From: Actinocatenispora rupis
Lineage (GTDB): Bacteria > Actinomycetota > Actinomycetes > Mycobacteriales > Micromonosporaceae
NCBI RefSeq assembly: GCF_016861975.1
Contig: NZ_BOMB01000014.1
Coordinates: 1 to 64,000, forward strand
Length of the DNA: 64,000 nucleotides
Reading direction: 5' to 3'
Below, piece after piece: positions 26,486 to 35,770 of the stretch. Numbering within the stretch: the first letter of the stretch is position 1; each line of letters starts with the position of its first letter. The translations under genes were made by a program, and so were the position numbers. Below the pieces are notes generated by a model. It searched no databases. It was not told the origin of the DNA and worked only from the letters and a program-made list of their open reading frames with translations.

Positions 26486-29083
26486 GTGCCGTCGGTACGG
26501 GAGGCACGCACCGGGGAAGGTAGCTCATTGGCTGGGCGTACTCGGAAATCGGCGGGCGGCACGGCGCGCGGAGGCCACCTGCCCTCGCTCCGGAACGTGC
26601 GGGTCAGGTCGAAGCTCGCCGCCCTGTTGGTCATTCCGATCGTGGCGATCCTCGCGCTGGCGGCGATCAGTCTGGGTGAGGTGGCCGGGCAGGGCCTCGA
26701 CGCCAACCGGGTACTGGCGCTCGCCCGGCTGTCGTCGTCGGCGGGTGTGCTGGTGCAGCGGCTTCAGGACGAGCGGGCGGTGTCGGCGACGTACCTGTTC
26801 GCGTCGGCGAAGCGGCAGGACCAGTTGACCCGGCAGCTGGAGACGTCGCGCAGCGCCACCGACCGTGCCGCGACGACGTACGCGTCGCGTCGGGCGGCGG
26901 TGTCCGGTGACGTGTCCGGGCTGGACGCGATCGACGCCGGCGTGGCGAACCTGCGCGACCTGCGACTGTCGATCTCGACGCCGGGGAAGATCGCGCTGTC
27001 CGCGGCGGTGTTCAAGTACCGGATCCTGATTGCGGATCTGATCTCGTTCCGGCAGAAGTTGACGCAGTTGGGCGCGAGTTCTGGCACGTCGGATCTGGCG
27101 GGCGCGTCGGCGTCGATGTCGACGGCGATGGAGAACCTGGCGCTGGAGCAGCTGAACGTGCTGCGTGCGGTGCAGTTCGGCGCGCTGACGCCGGAGTTGC
27201 AGAAGAACTTCGTGGGTGCGACGACGGCGCGCGACGAGGCGCTGCTGGAGTTCGACGGGACGGCCCCGGCGGCGGACCGTTCGCTGTTCAGCCGGTCGAT
27301 GCAGGGTGCCGCGGTGCAGATGGTGCAGCGGGTCGAGGGCACGATGGCGCAGACCGGGCTGGGCCGGCCTTTGTCGCTGCCGACCTCGATCGACGACGTC
27401 GACCAGGCGTACGCGGGGCAGCGGGCGCTGATGCGCAAGGTCGAGGCGCAGACGGACGGCGAGCTGGTGGACCGGCTGACGGCGTACCACGATTCGCGGA
27501 TCGACCAGGCGGCGATCGAGGCCGGCGCGGTGGCGGTGACGCTGGTGCTGGCGATCGGCCTGACGCTGATCGTGGCACGCGGCATGGCGGGGTCGCTGCG
27601 GCGGCTGCGGCAGGGCGCCCTGGACGTGGCGTACCGGGAGCTGCCGGGTTCGGTGGCGCGGCTGCGCGAGGAGGAGGGGCTGGGCGACCGGACCCCGGCC
27701 GAGTTCGCCGAGCAGGTACGGGACGCGGTGCCGGTGTCGGGCCGGGACGAGATCGGTCAGGTCGCGCAGGCGTTCAACGCGGTGCACCGGGAGGCGGTGC
27801 GCGGGGCGGCCGAGCAGGCCGTGATGCGCGCGGGCGTGTCGATGCTGTTCGTCAACCTGGCGCGTCGCAGCCAGGTGATGGTGGACCGGCTGATCGGCCA
27901 GCTCGACGGACTGGAGAGCGGCGAGGAGGACCCGGACCGGCTGGCGCAGCTGTTCCAGCTGGACCACCTGGCCACCCGGATGCGCCGCAACAACGACAAC
28001 CTGCTGGTACTCGCGGGTGCCAACGCGGCGCGGTCCCGGCGGGACGCGGCCCCGCTGTCGGACGTGCTGCGGGCGGCGCAGGGCGAGATCGAGCAGTACA
28101 CGCGGGTCGAGTTCGGGGTGGTGGACCCGGACGTACGGGTGGCGGCCGGTGCGGTCAACGACGTGGTGCACCTGGTCGCGGAGCTGCTGGACAACGCGAC
28201 GGCGTTCTCCCGCCCGGACACGGTCGTACTGCTGGAGGCGTGCCGGGTGGGGCACCGGGCATACGTGACGATCGTGGACCGCGGCATCGGCATCGCCCCG
28301 GAGCAGTTGGCCGAGCTGAACGAGCGGCTGGCGAGTCCGCCGCCGGTGGACGTCGCCGCGTCCCGGATGATGGGTCTGGTCGTGGTGGGCCGGATCGCCC
28401 GCCGGATCGGCGTCACGGTGGAGCTGCGCCCGGCGACCGGCGGCGGCACGCTCGCCGAGGTCGTGATGCCGGGCGACCTGCTCGACGACGACGTCCCGCC
28501 GGCGCGGCGACCGGCCGCGGTCGGCGCCCAGCGTCGTCCCGCGCCGACCCCGGTACCGGTGGCGCCGCGCCGTGCCGTACCGGCGGCCCCGGCCGAGTAC
28601 CCGGTGGCGCCGGTGTCGCGGGGAACCGTTGGGGCGCAAACGACGTACGAGCATCGGACGGTGTCGCCGGTGAGCGACGACACGGTGCACGCCGACCCGG
28701 CGCGGGCCGACGTGATGCACGGCGACACGGTGCATGGCGACGCGGCGCCGGCGGAACCGGTGCGGGCGGACGCGGCGGACGGGGTGTCGGCGTGGCTGCG
28801 GCGGCCGCCGCCGAGCGCCGCGGAGGCACCGGCCGACCAGTGGCGTACGACGGCGGACAGTGGATGGCGGGCGGCGTCGGCGGTGGGTGCGGCCAAGCCC
28901 GCGCCGCCGCCCGCGCCGGGCACCGGGGGGCTGCCGCGCCGGCAGCCGATGGCGGAGCTGGTACCGGGGGCGGTGGAGGGCCCGAAGCCGGTGGCGCGCC
29001 GCTCCCCGGAGTCGGTACGCGGGCTGCTGTCGGCGTACCAGCGGGGCATCGAGCGCGGCCGGGCCGCCGGGCCCGACGCGTGA
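26486..29083 (+). CDS. Nitrate-sensor-type (NIT) HAMP histidine kinase, CvnA-like
   Basis: An 865-residue membrane kinase. After a basic N-terminus comes a helix (about 42-64), an extracytoplasmic NIT-like helical sensor (about 90-330, with VLVQRLQDERAVSATYL), a second helix (about 350-370), HAMP and a linker, then a kinase core: QLDHLATRMRRNNDNLLVLAG supplies the likely phospho-histidine region, and AGAVNDVVHLVAELLDNATAFS plus IVDRGIGIAPEQL the ATPase. The last 200 residues are Pro/Ala/Asp-rich with repeats. This layout matches the CvnA kinases of Streptomyces conservons, but no roadblock, DUF742 or GTPase gene follows. GTG start with AAGGGAAG upstream. Confidence 0.88.
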   Translation: MPSVREARTGEGSSLAGRTRKSAGGTARGGHLPSLRNVRVRSKLAALLVIPIVAILALAAISLGEVAGQGLDANRVLALARLSSSAGVLVQRLQDERAVSATYLFASAKRQDQLTRQLETSRSATDRAATTYASRRAAVSGDVSGLDAIDAGVANLRDLRLSISTPGKIALSAAVFKYRILIADLISFRQKLTQLGASSGTSDLAGASASMSTAMENLALEQLNVLRAVQFGALTPELQKNFVGATTARDEALLEFDGTAPAADRSLFSRSMQGAAVQMVQRVEGTMAQTGLGRPLSLPTSIDDVDQAYAGQRALMRKVEAQTDGELVDRLTAYHDSRIDQAAIEAGAVAVTLVLAIGLTLIVARGMAGSLRRLRQGALDVAYRELPGSVARLREEEGLGDRTPAEFAEQVRDAVPVSGRDEIGQVAQAFNAVHREAVRGAAEQAVMRAGVSMLFVNLARRSQVMVDRLIGQLDGLESGEEDPDRLAQLFQLDHLATRMRRNNDNLLVLAGANAARSRRDAAPLSDVLRAAQGEIEQYTRVEFGVVDPDVRVAAGAVNDVVHLVAELLDNATAFSRPDTVVLLEACRVGHRAYVTIVDRGIGIAPEQLAELNERLASPPPVDVAASRMMGLVVVGRIARRIGVTVELRPATGGGTLAEVVMPGDLLDDDVPPARRPAAVGAQRRPAPTPVPVAPRRAVPAAPAEYPVAPVSRGTVGAQTTYEHRTVSPVSDDTVHADPARADVMHGDTVHGDAAPAEPVRADAADGVSAWLRRPPPSAAEAPADQWRTTADSGWRAASAVGAAKPAPPPAPGTGGLPRRQPMAELVPGAVEGPKPVARRSPESVRGLLSAYQRGIERGRAAGPDA

Positions 29084-29220
29084 CGGCGTCGTCGGCGGTG
29101 CGGCACGGTCCGGCCGCCGGGCCGGGTGCGGGTGTACGGCGCAGCGCCGCGTCGTCCACGCACCTCCGAACGGACGCGCCACCGGTACGGTGCGGCGCGC
29201 TGCGATGTGGAGGACGACAG

Positions 29221-29910
29221 ATGGCGCAGAGTCTGATCGGGTTGACCGTCGACGGGCCCACCGCGGTACTGACCCTGGACCGCTCCGCGAAGCTGAACGC
29301 GCTCAACCGGGAGCTGCTCGCCGATCTCGGCGCGGCGCTGGACCGGGTCGAGCAGGAGCCGGACGTGCGGGTGGTGGTGCTGCGCGGTTCCGGTCGGGCG
29401 TTCAGTGTCGGGCTGGACCTGACGATGGTCGCCGACGAGGGCGTGCCGGCGGACTTCTTCGAACTCCAGGAGCGGGTGTACCGGCGGTTCGAGGCGCTGC
29501 CCGCGGTCACCGTGGCGCTGGTGCACGGGTTCTGCCTGGGCGGCGCGATCCAGCTCGCGCTCACCGCGGACGTACGGATCTGTTGCGAGGACGCGAAACT
29601 GGGCATGCCGGCGGTCGACGAGGGCATGTTCCCCGGCCTGATGCCGTACCGGTTGGCGCGTACGGTCGGCCCCCGGGTCGCGGTGCGGCTGATGCTGGCG
29701 GGCGGCAACCTCACCCCGGCCGAGGCGTACGAGGCGGGTCTCGTCGACCACGTGGTACCGGACGCGGACGCGGCCGAGGCGTTGATCGCGCCGTACCGGA
29801 CGGCGTTGCACGCGGTACCGCTGACGAAGCGGCTGATCGGGCACGGGCTGACCGGCACCTACCGCGAGGCGTACGACGACTGCCTCGCCACACTGAAGGC
29901 AGACAGGTGA
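29221..29910 (+). CDS. Enoyl-CoA hydratase/isomerase family protein
   Basis: A 229-residue crotonase-fold protein. The CoA-binding and oxyanion segments are LRGSGRAFSVGLDLTMV and VHGFCLGGAIQLALTADVR; KLGMPAVDEGMFPGLMPYRL is the active-site region where hydratases carry a glutamate, so the exact reaction is uncertain. It is slightly shorter than the usual 255-265. The ATG follows a GGAGG site. Its stop overlaps the next gene start (GTGA), linking it to a solute-binding protein. Confidence 0.88.
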   Translation: MAQSLIGLTVDGPTAVLTLDRSAKLNALNRELLADLGAALDRVEQEPDVRVVVLRGSGRAFSVGLDLTMVADEGVPADFFELQERVYRRFEALPAVTVALVHGFCLGGAIQLALTADVRICCEDAKLGMPAVDEGMFPGLMPYRLARTVGPRVAVRLMLAGGNLTPAEAYEAGLVDHVVPDADAAEALIAPYRTALHAVPLTKRLIGHGLTGTYREAYDDCLATLKADR

Positions 29911-31094
29911 CACGACAACCCTTGAGCCGCAGGCGTTTCCTCGGTCTCGGCGCCGCGCTGGCCGGCACCGCGCTGGCCGGATCCGGCTGTACGACGACCG
30001 AGACGGTGCAGCGCGACCCGATCCGCGTCGGGCTGATCCTGCCGAAGGTCGGGCCGTACCTGCCGATCGGCGCCGACGAGCTGAAGGGCTTCACGCTGTA
30101 CCTGAAGCTCAACGGCAACAAGGTCGGCGGCCGGCCGGTGCAGCTGTTCCACGCGGACGAGGGCGTGACGCAGGAGAGCGCCGCCGCGGCGGCGAAGAAG
30201 CTGATCGACCAGGACCGGGTGCACGTCATCACCGGCTGCATCAGTTCGCTGGGCATCGGCGGCGCGGCCGAGGTGGCGCCGAAGTCGAAGGTCCCGCTGC
30301 TCGGCTCGTGCGCGAACTCGTCGGCCACCCAGGGCCGGGACTACGTGCGCAGCACCGGTTTCATCAACGCGCACTCCGGCATCTCGCTCGGCCGGTACGT
30401 CGCCGCCGCGCACAAGTCCGACAAGGTGTTCCTGATCGGGCCGGACTACCAGGCCGGTCACGACTACCTGAACAGTTTCAAGACGACGTTCGTCCCGGCG
30501 GGCGGGAAGATCGCCGGCACGGTGTACACGCCGTTCCCGGGGACGAAGGACTTCCGCTCGGCGTTCGACCAGGTGCGCAACTCCGACGCGGACGCGGTCT
30601 ACGCGTTCTACGCCGGCGCCGACGCGGTCAACTTCGTGCAGCAGTACCAGAAGTACGGGGTGGCGGACGACTACCAGCTCTACGCGCCGGGGTTCATGAC
30701 CGAGGGCAGCAACACGTTGAAGCAGGAGGGTTCCGCCGCGACCGGCCTCCTCAACGCCATGTACTACTCGCCCGACCTCGACAGCCCCGCCAACCGCTCG
30801 TACGTCGCGGCCTACCAGGACGAGTACGATGCGCTGCCCAACGCGTTCTCGGTGTCCGCGCACGACGCCTTCGCCGTACTCGACCGGGCGGTCACCGCGG
30901 CCGGGTCGGATCTGAGCGGGCCGCGGCTGTTCGACGCGATCGCCGCGGTGGGCCAGGTGGACAGCCCGCGCGGCGCGTGGACGTTCGGCCGCAACGGCGT
31001 ACCCGTGCAGAAGTGGTACCTGCGCAAGGTCCAGCGGGACGGCGAGGTGCTGTCCAACGTGGTCGTGCAGGACCTCGGCACCCTCGGCGACTAG
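29907..31094 (+). CDS. Branched-chain-type ABC solute-binding lipoprotein (Tat)
   Basis: A 395-residue periplasmic-type binding protein of the LivJ/amide family (DPIRVGLILPKVGPYLPIGA). The start has a twin-arginine signal SRRRFLG and a lipobox ending at Cys28 (LAGSGC), so it should be exported folded and anchored by lipid. Two lobes follow in the usual order. No permease or ATPase gene is nearby, so its transporter, if any, is elsewhere; it could instead act as a sensor subunit. Ligand unknown. Confidence 0.87.
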   Translation: MTRQPLSRRRFLGLGAALAGTALAGSGCTTTETVQRDPIRVGLILPKVGPYLPIGADELKGFTLYLKLNGNKVGGRPVQLFHADEGVTQESAAAAAKKLIDQDRVHVITGCISSLGIGGAAEVAPKSKVPLLGSCANSSATQGRDYVRSTGFINAHSGISLGRYVAAAHKSDKVFLIGPDYQAGHDYLNSFKTTFVPAGGKIAGTVYTPFPGTKDFRSAFDQVRNSDADAVYAFYAGADAVNFVQQYQKYGVADDYQLYAPGFMTEGSNTLKQEGSAATGLLNAMYYSPDLDSPANRSYVAAYQDEYDALPNAFSVSAHDAFAVLDRAVTAAGSDLSGPRLFDAIAAVGQVDSPRGAWTFGRNGVPVQKWYLRKVQRDGEVLSNVVVQDLGTLGD

Positions 31095-31106
31095 GAGGCA
31101 GAAGAA

Positions 31107-31895
31107 GTGCCCGAGTACGTGTTCGACAACTCCGGGGAGCAGACCGTCGACCGGTTCGCCGCGCTGGAGTCCTTGTACGACAAGGTGACCGTGGCCCGGC
31201 TCGGTGAGCTGGGTGTCGCCGCGGGCTGGCACTGCCTGGAGGTCGGCGGCGGTGGCGGCTCGGTCGCGCGCTGGCTCGCCGGCGCCGTCGGCCCGACCGG
31301 TTCGGTACTGGCCACCGACATCGATCCGTCCAGAATGGACAGTTCGGCGCCGGGAGTGACCGTACGGCAGCACGACATCGTCACCGATCCGTTGCCGGAG
31401 GCCGGGTTCGACCTCGTGCACGCCCGGCTCGTCCTGCTGCACCTGCCCGGCCGGTTGCGCGCGCTGGAGCGCATCCGGACCGCGCTGAAGCCCGGCGGGT
31501 GGCTGCTGCTCGACGAGTTCGACTGCTCGTACCTGCCGCTGCTGGCGGCGCCGGACGAGGCGAGCCGGGAGCTGTTCGCGGCGGTGAGCGGCGGCGTGCA
31601 CCGGCTCATCGACGACATCGGCGGCGACTCGGCGTGGGGCCGCAACGCGCTGGCCGCGATGCGCGACAAGGGCTTCGCCGACTGCGCCAGCACCGCGTAC
31701 TGCGAGTCGTGGCCGGGCGGGTCGCCGGGCGCGCGGCTGCACCGGGCGAACGCCGTACAGGTGCGGGATCAGTTGGTGGGCAAGGGAATCGTGACAGCCG
31801 AGCAGTTCGGCGCGTTCCTCGACCTGATCGACGACCCGTCGCTGGTGATGAACTCCTACCTGATGCACTCGGTCCGCGGCCGCCGCCCGGAGTGA
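31107..31895 (+). CDS. Class I SAM-dependent methyltransferase
   Basis: A 262-residue protein with SAM motif HCLEVGGGGGSVARWLA, acidic LATDIDPSRM, and DLVHARLVLLHLPGR with TALKPGGWLLLDEF. The ribosome site AGGAGG overlaps the stop of the binding-protein gene, so the two are probably one operon with the hydratase. Substrate unknown; its N-terminus (DNSGEQTVDRFAALESLYD) resembles other actinobacterial methyltransferases of unknown target. Confidence 0.84.
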   Translation: MPEYVFDNSGEQTVDRFAALESLYDKVTVARLGELGVAAGWHCLEVGGGGGSVARWLAGAVGPTGSVLATDIDPSRMDSSAPGVTVRQHDIVTDPLPEAGFDLVHARLVLLHLPGRLRALERIRTALKPGGWLLLDEFDCSYLPLLAAPDEASRELFAAVSGGVHRLIDDIGGDSAWGRNALAAMRDKGFADCASTAYCESWPGGSPGARLHRANAVQVRDQLVGKGIVTAEQFGAFLDLIDDPSLVMNSYLMHSVRGRRPE

Positions 31896-31904
31896 CCCCC
31901 GCGT

Positions 31905-31932
31905 ACGCCCCGGGCGGCCGGCCCCGGGGCGT
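31905..31932. terminator. Bidirectional terminator between convergent genes
   Basis: Ten-bp arms ACGCCCCGGG and CCCGGGGCGT around an 8-base loop, located between the ends of the methyltransferase and the flavin oxidoreductase. Confidence 0.75.
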
Positions 31933-31938
31933 CGCCGG

Positions 31939-33300
31939 TCAGGGGACGATCGGCCGGTCGCCGCCGAACATGCCGGCCGGGTCGTACTCGGACTTGAGCG
32001 CGGCGAGGCGCTCGTAGTACCAGGGGGCGAAGACGCCGCGCACGCGCTCGGCCATGTCGACCGGCCCGGGCGGCGCCAGCAGGAACGACATCAGGTTCCG
32101 CGGGGCGAGGTGGTCGGCGGTCGCCGCGGTGAGCGCGGCGGCGAACTCCTCGGCCCCGCGTACGGCGGCGTCGTCCGGGGTGACCGCCATCGTGAACAGC
32201 AGGAACCCGGCCCCGTCGTACCCGAGGCCGGGGTCGTCGTGGGCGTGCGCGCCGCCCGCGTGCCGCAGCTCCAGCGCGCCGTACGTGGCGCCCGGATGGG
32301 CCGCGTCGACGAGCCGGCCGGTCAGTTTGTCGTCCACATCGGACAGTCCGCGGGAGTAGCCGATGCGGGGCAGCGGGGCGGTCGAGTCGTTCGTGATGGA
32401 ACCGATGTCGGTCACCGGCATCGTCCGGTACGAGTCGGTCAGCTCGCCCGGCAGCGCCCGCAGCGGCGCCAGCACGTCGGGGCCGCCGGGGCCGAGGTGC
32501 ACCGCGCGGACCCCGACGACCGCCTTGCCGCGCAACGGTTCCGGCAGCTTGGGGCTCGCCGGGAACTGCATGAACGCGACCGACGAGGTCGTGTCGTCGG
32601 GCACCGTGCCGGTCCACTCCCGGTACCGGCCGATGATCTCGGCCGCGCGCTCGATCGGCCAGTAGCGCGCGCCGCCGTAGATCTCGGCGATCGGGAACAG
32701 CCGCAGGCGCAGCCGGGTCACGATGCCGAGGTTGTCGTCCGCGCCGCGCAGCCCGCGGAACAGTTCGGGCTCGGAATCGCCGTCCACCCAACGGATCCGG
32801 CCGTCGGCGGTGACCACCTCGGCGGCCAGTACGCTGTCCGAACACAGCCCGTACCGCCGGGCGAACCAGCCGGCGCCGCCGCCCAGCGCGTATCCGGTGA
32901 CGCCGACGCTGGGGGCGGGCGGGGTGAGCCCGGCCAACCCGTACGGTGCGGCGGCGGCGAGCACGTCCTGCCACCGCGTCCCGGCGCCGACGGTCACCGT
33001 ACGGCCGGCGGGATCGACCGTGGCGCCGCCGATCCGGGTCGCCACGAGCACCCCGCCGTACTGCGGCAGCAGCGCGCCGTGCCCGGTGCCCTGCACCCGG
33101 ACGGACAGCCCGAAGGCACCGGCCAGCCGCACCGCGGCGGCCACGTCGGCCGGGTCGGTGGCGGCGACCGCCAGGTCCGGCCGGTGCCGCACCCGGCTGT
33201 TCCACCCGGAGCACAGCTCGTCGTACCCCGGGTCGCCGGGCCGGAACCCCTTGCCGTGCAACGCTTCCGGCAGCGTCTCGATCCGACCGGTGTCCGCCAT
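31939..33300 (-). CDS. FAD-linked oxidoreductase (BBE family)
   Basis: A 453-residue flavoprotein of the PCMH/berberine-bridge type. The FAD-linking histidine is in VRVQGTGHGALLP; the second FAD segment reads APSVGVTGYALGGGAGWFARRYG, without the cysteine that bicovalent members use, so the flavin is probably linked only through histidine. The usual GGGGNFG turn is GADDNLG here. The C-terminal BBE segment YYERLAALKSEYDPAGMF is present. Such enzymes oxidise sugars or natural-product intermediates; the substrate is unknown. It sits 73 bases after the MFS exporter in the same direction and is probably in its operon. Confidence 0.9.
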   Translation of the reverse strand: MADTGRIETLPEALHGKGFRPGDPGYDELCSGWNSRVRHRPDLAVAATDPADVAAAVRLAGAFGLSVRVQGTGHGALLPQYGGVLVATRIGGATVDPAGRTVTVGAGTRWQDVLAAAAPYGLAGLTPPAPSVGVTGYALGGGAGWFARRYGLCSDSVLAAEVVTADGRIRWVDGDSEPELFRGLRGADDNLGIVTRLRLRLFPIAEIYGGARYWPIERAAEIIGRYREWTGTVPDDTTSSVAFMQFPASPKLPEPLRGKAVVGVRAVHLGPGGPDVLAPLRALPGELTDSYRTMPVTDIGSITNDSTAPLPRIGYSRGLSDVDDKLTGRLVDAAHPGATYGALELRHAGGAHAHDDPGLGYDGAGFLLFTMAVTPDDAAVRGAEEFAAALTAATADHLAPRNLMSFLLAPPGPVDMAERVRGVFAPWYYERLAALKSEYDPAGMFGGDRPIVP

Positions 33301-33373
33301 CGACTCCTCCGTCGCTCGCCGTCCCGCCGACCGTATCGGATCGTGCCCAGCCGTGCGGGGCGGCGACCGGCCG

Positions 33374-34834
33374 TCAGCCCGCGCCGGCGGCGGCCCGCTT
33401 CGGCAACAGGTACACCAGGGCGAAGCTGACCGCGACGACCGCGATCACCACGGGCAGCACCACCCGCACCGCCCCCGTGTACGCGGTGGCGTCGGGGTGC
33501 GTGCCCGCGACGGTGAAGAACAGCGTGCCGACGACGGCGGCGCCCGTGGCGTTCGCGACCTGCTGCACCGCGTTGAGTACGCCGGAGCCGGCGCCGACCT
33601 CGTCACCCGCCACCTCGCCCAGTACGAAACCGAACAGCGGTGCGAACACCAGCCCCAGGCCGACGCCGACGACGAGCAGCGGGGCCGTGAAGTACCAGGG
33701 GGTGAGGGTGGTGCCGACCAGGGTGACCAGCACGGTCAGGCCGGTGAGCCCGACGGCGATGACGGCGAGGCCGAGGTGCAGCGCGCGACGGCCGAGGCGG
33801 GCGGAGAGGGTGCCGGCGAGGATGCTGCCGACGACGATCCCGAACGCGTTCGGCGCGGTGGTGAGGCTCGCCCGGACCGGCGTGTACCCCAGCCCGAGCT
33901 GCAGGTACAGCCCGAGCGTCAGCAGCATGCCCATCACCGCGGTGAAGAACACGACGCCGAGGACGAGCCCGCCGGTGAACGACCGTCGCCGGAACAGCGC
34001 CGGCGGTACGAGCGGGTCGCGGCCGGCGCGCGCCCGGCGTACCTGGTGGCCGGCGAACGCGACGAGCAGCGCGACCCCGAGGCCGAGCAGCGCGAAGCCC
34101 CACCACGGCCAGCCCAGCTCACGCCCCTGCACCAGCGGGTACAGCAGGGCGACGAGGCCGCCGCCGACGAGCAGCACGCCGAGCGGGTCGAGCCGCTGAC
34201 CGCGTACGGCGGGGACCGTCGGCAGGAACAGCGCGGCGCCGAGCACCGCGGCGAGCCCGATCGGCAGGTTGATGAGGAAGATGGCGCGCCACCCGGTGCC
34301 GTACAGGTCGGCGTCGATGAGGACGCCGGCGAGGATCGGCCCGCCGACCGCGGACAGCCCCATCACCGGGCCGAACGCGCCGAACGCCCGGCCGGTCTCC
34401 TCGGGCGGGAACATCTCCTTCAGCAGGCCGAAGCCCTGCGGGATGAGCACCGCGCCGAACACGCCCTGGAGTACGCGGGCGGCGACGAGGGTGCCGGGGC
34501 CGGTGGCGAGCCCGCACGCGACGGACGCGGCGGTGAAGCCGGCCGCGCCGACGAGGAACATTCGGCGCCGCCCGAACAGGTCGCCGAGCCGCCCGCCGGT
34601 GATCAGCCCCAGCGCGAACGCCAGCGTGTACGCCGCGGTCAGCCACTGCATGAGCGCCGTACCGCCGCCGAGCGAACGCCGTACGGTCGGCGCCGCGACG
34701 GTCGTGACGGTGCTGTCGAGCAGGTCCATCACCTCGGCGCACAGCACCACGGCGAGGCCGAGCCACCGGTACCGGTAGCCCGGTGGTCCGGGGGGTTTCG
34801 TGTCCTGCGTCGTGGGGTGGGCGGTGGCCGTCAC
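33374..34834 (-). CDS. MFS drug exporter (DHA2/EmrB-QacA type, about 14 helices)
   Basis: A 486-residue transporter with many membrane helices and the family motifs LDSTVTTVAAPTVRRSLG, LITGGRLGDLFGRRRMF (motif A) and GPILAGVLI. It is expected to export small hydrophobic compounds using the proton gradient. I chose the GTG at 34834, which has GGGAGG five bases upstream; an ATG at 34879 would place the start inside the promoter and operator. The divergent TetR gene is its likely repressor. Confidence 0.9.
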   Translation of the reverse strand: MTATAHPTTQDTKPPGPPGYRYRWLGLAVVLCAEVMDLLDSTVTTVAAPTVRRSLGGGTALMQWLTAAYTLAFALGLITGGRLGDLFGRRRMFLVGAAGFTAASVACGLATGPGTLVAARVLQGVFGAVLIPQGFGLLKEMFPPEETGRAFGAFGPVMGLSAVGGPILAGVLIDADLYGTGWRAIFLINLPIGLAAVLGAALFLPTVPAVRGQRLDPLGVLLVGGGLVALLYPLVQGRELGWPWWGFALLGLGVALLVAFAGHQVRRARAGRDPLVPPALFRRRSFTGGLVLGVVFFTAVMGMLLTLGLYLQLGLGYTPVRASLTTAPNAFGIVVGSILAGTLSARLGRRALHLGLAVIAVGLTGLTVLVTLVGTTLTPWYFTAPLLVVGVGLGLVFAPLFGFVLGEVAGDEVGAGSGVLNAVQQVANATGAAVVGTLFFTVAGTHPDATAYTGAVRVVLPVVIAVVAVSFALVYLLPKRAAAGAG

Positions 34835-34860
34835 GGCGCCTCCCGTACGTTGATCGCTTG

Positions 34861-34917
34861 ACGAACGGTGTTCGTTCATAAGACGGTGTTCTACAGTGCG
34901 AATGGCGATCGGGTCAA
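34861..34917 (-). promoter_or_regulatory. Promoter and TetR operator for the exporter
   Basis: On the minus strand TTGACC (34917-34912) and TAGAAC (34893-34888) are 18 bases apart. Just downstream lies a 15-base palindrome, ACGAAC-GGT-GTTCGT (34861-34875), and the half-site CGGTGTTC recurs 19 bases away. This is a likely binding site for the divergent TetR protein. Confidence 0.6.
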
Positions 34918-34968
34918 GTGCTACCGTTCGACGTGCCCGCCCGACGCGCGGCGGCGAAGGAGGACGCG

Positions 34969-35691
34969 GTGACCAGGCGCACGACCGACATCCCGGCGCC
35001 GCCGTGGCGTACCGGGAAACGGCCGGTACGGCAGCCGCTCAGCCAGGACGCGATCGTCGCCGCAGCGCTGCGCCTGCTCGACGCCGAAGGGCTCGACGCG
35101 GTGTCGATGCGCCGGGTCGCGCAGGACCTCGGCACCGGCCCCGCCTCGCTCTACGCGCACGTCGCGAACAAGGACGAACTCATCGAACTCGTCCTCGACG
35201 AGGTGCTCGGCGAGGTCGTCGACGAGGCCGAACGGGTCGCCGCCGCCAGCGACCTCGACTGGCGCGACGCGGTCCGCACCGTGACCCGTACGTCCCGGCG
35301 TGCGATGCAGCGGCACCGGGACATCGCCCGCGCCGCCATGGTCGGCGTACCGCTCGGGCCGAACGGGTTGCGCGTCTCCGAGGCGTACCTGGGGATCCTC
35401 ACCGGCGCGGGGCTGCCCGACCAGATCGTCGCCTGGGGCGTCGACCGCCTCTCCCTGTACGTCACGGCCGACGTGCTGGAGGGCGCGTTCTACCGCAACC
35501 GCGGCTTCCGCAACGAGTCCGACGCCCGTCGGTACTGGACGCAGGTCGGTGACTACCTGCGCAGCCTGCCGCCGGACCGGTTCCCGCACACGGTGCGGAT
35601 GGTCGACGCGATGATGACCGGCGACTCCGACGAACGGTTCGAGCACGGCCTCGACATGATCCTCGACGGGCTGGCGCGCCACCTGCCGTGA
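34969..35691 (+). CDS. TetR/AcrR-family repressor
   Basis: A 240-residue regulator. The DNA-binding domain is near residues 27-72: SQDAIVAAALRLLDAEGLDA, VSMRRVAQDLGTGPASLYAHV, ANKDELIELVLDEV. The C-terminal ligand domain resembles the TetR_C group that contains drug-binding repressors. GTG at 34969 follows AAGGAGG closely; an upstream GTG at 34918 has no ribosome site. It is divergent from, and presumably represses, the MFS exporter. Confidence 0.92.
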   Translation: MTRRTTDIPAPPWRTGKRPVRQPLSQDAIVAAALRLLDAEGLDAVSMRRVAQDLGTGPASLYAHVANKDELIELVLDEVLGEVVDEAERVAAASDLDWRDAVRTVTRTSRRAMQRHRDIARAAMVGVPLGPNGLRVSEAYLGILTGAGLPDQIVAWGVDRLSLYVTADVLEGAFYRNRGFRNESDARRYWTQVGDYLRSLPPDRFPHTVRMVDAMMTGDSDERFEHGLDMILDGLARHLP

Positions 35692-35770
35692 CCCGGGTTG
35701 GGACGAGCCGGCGTGCGTCCCCCGGCCGGCACGTACGCTCGTTGACCGTGGAACGCGGGGGAGAGGTCTC

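Noticed and set aside
26196-26528. Minus-strand gene opposite the kinase promoter region
   Set aside because: The product has no motif, mixed composition and no ribosome site; the region is better explained as regulatory DNA.
34861-34875. LexA/SOS box
   Set aside because: GAAC and GTTC are three bases apart rather than four, and the context (divergent TetR and exporter) explains the palindrome better.
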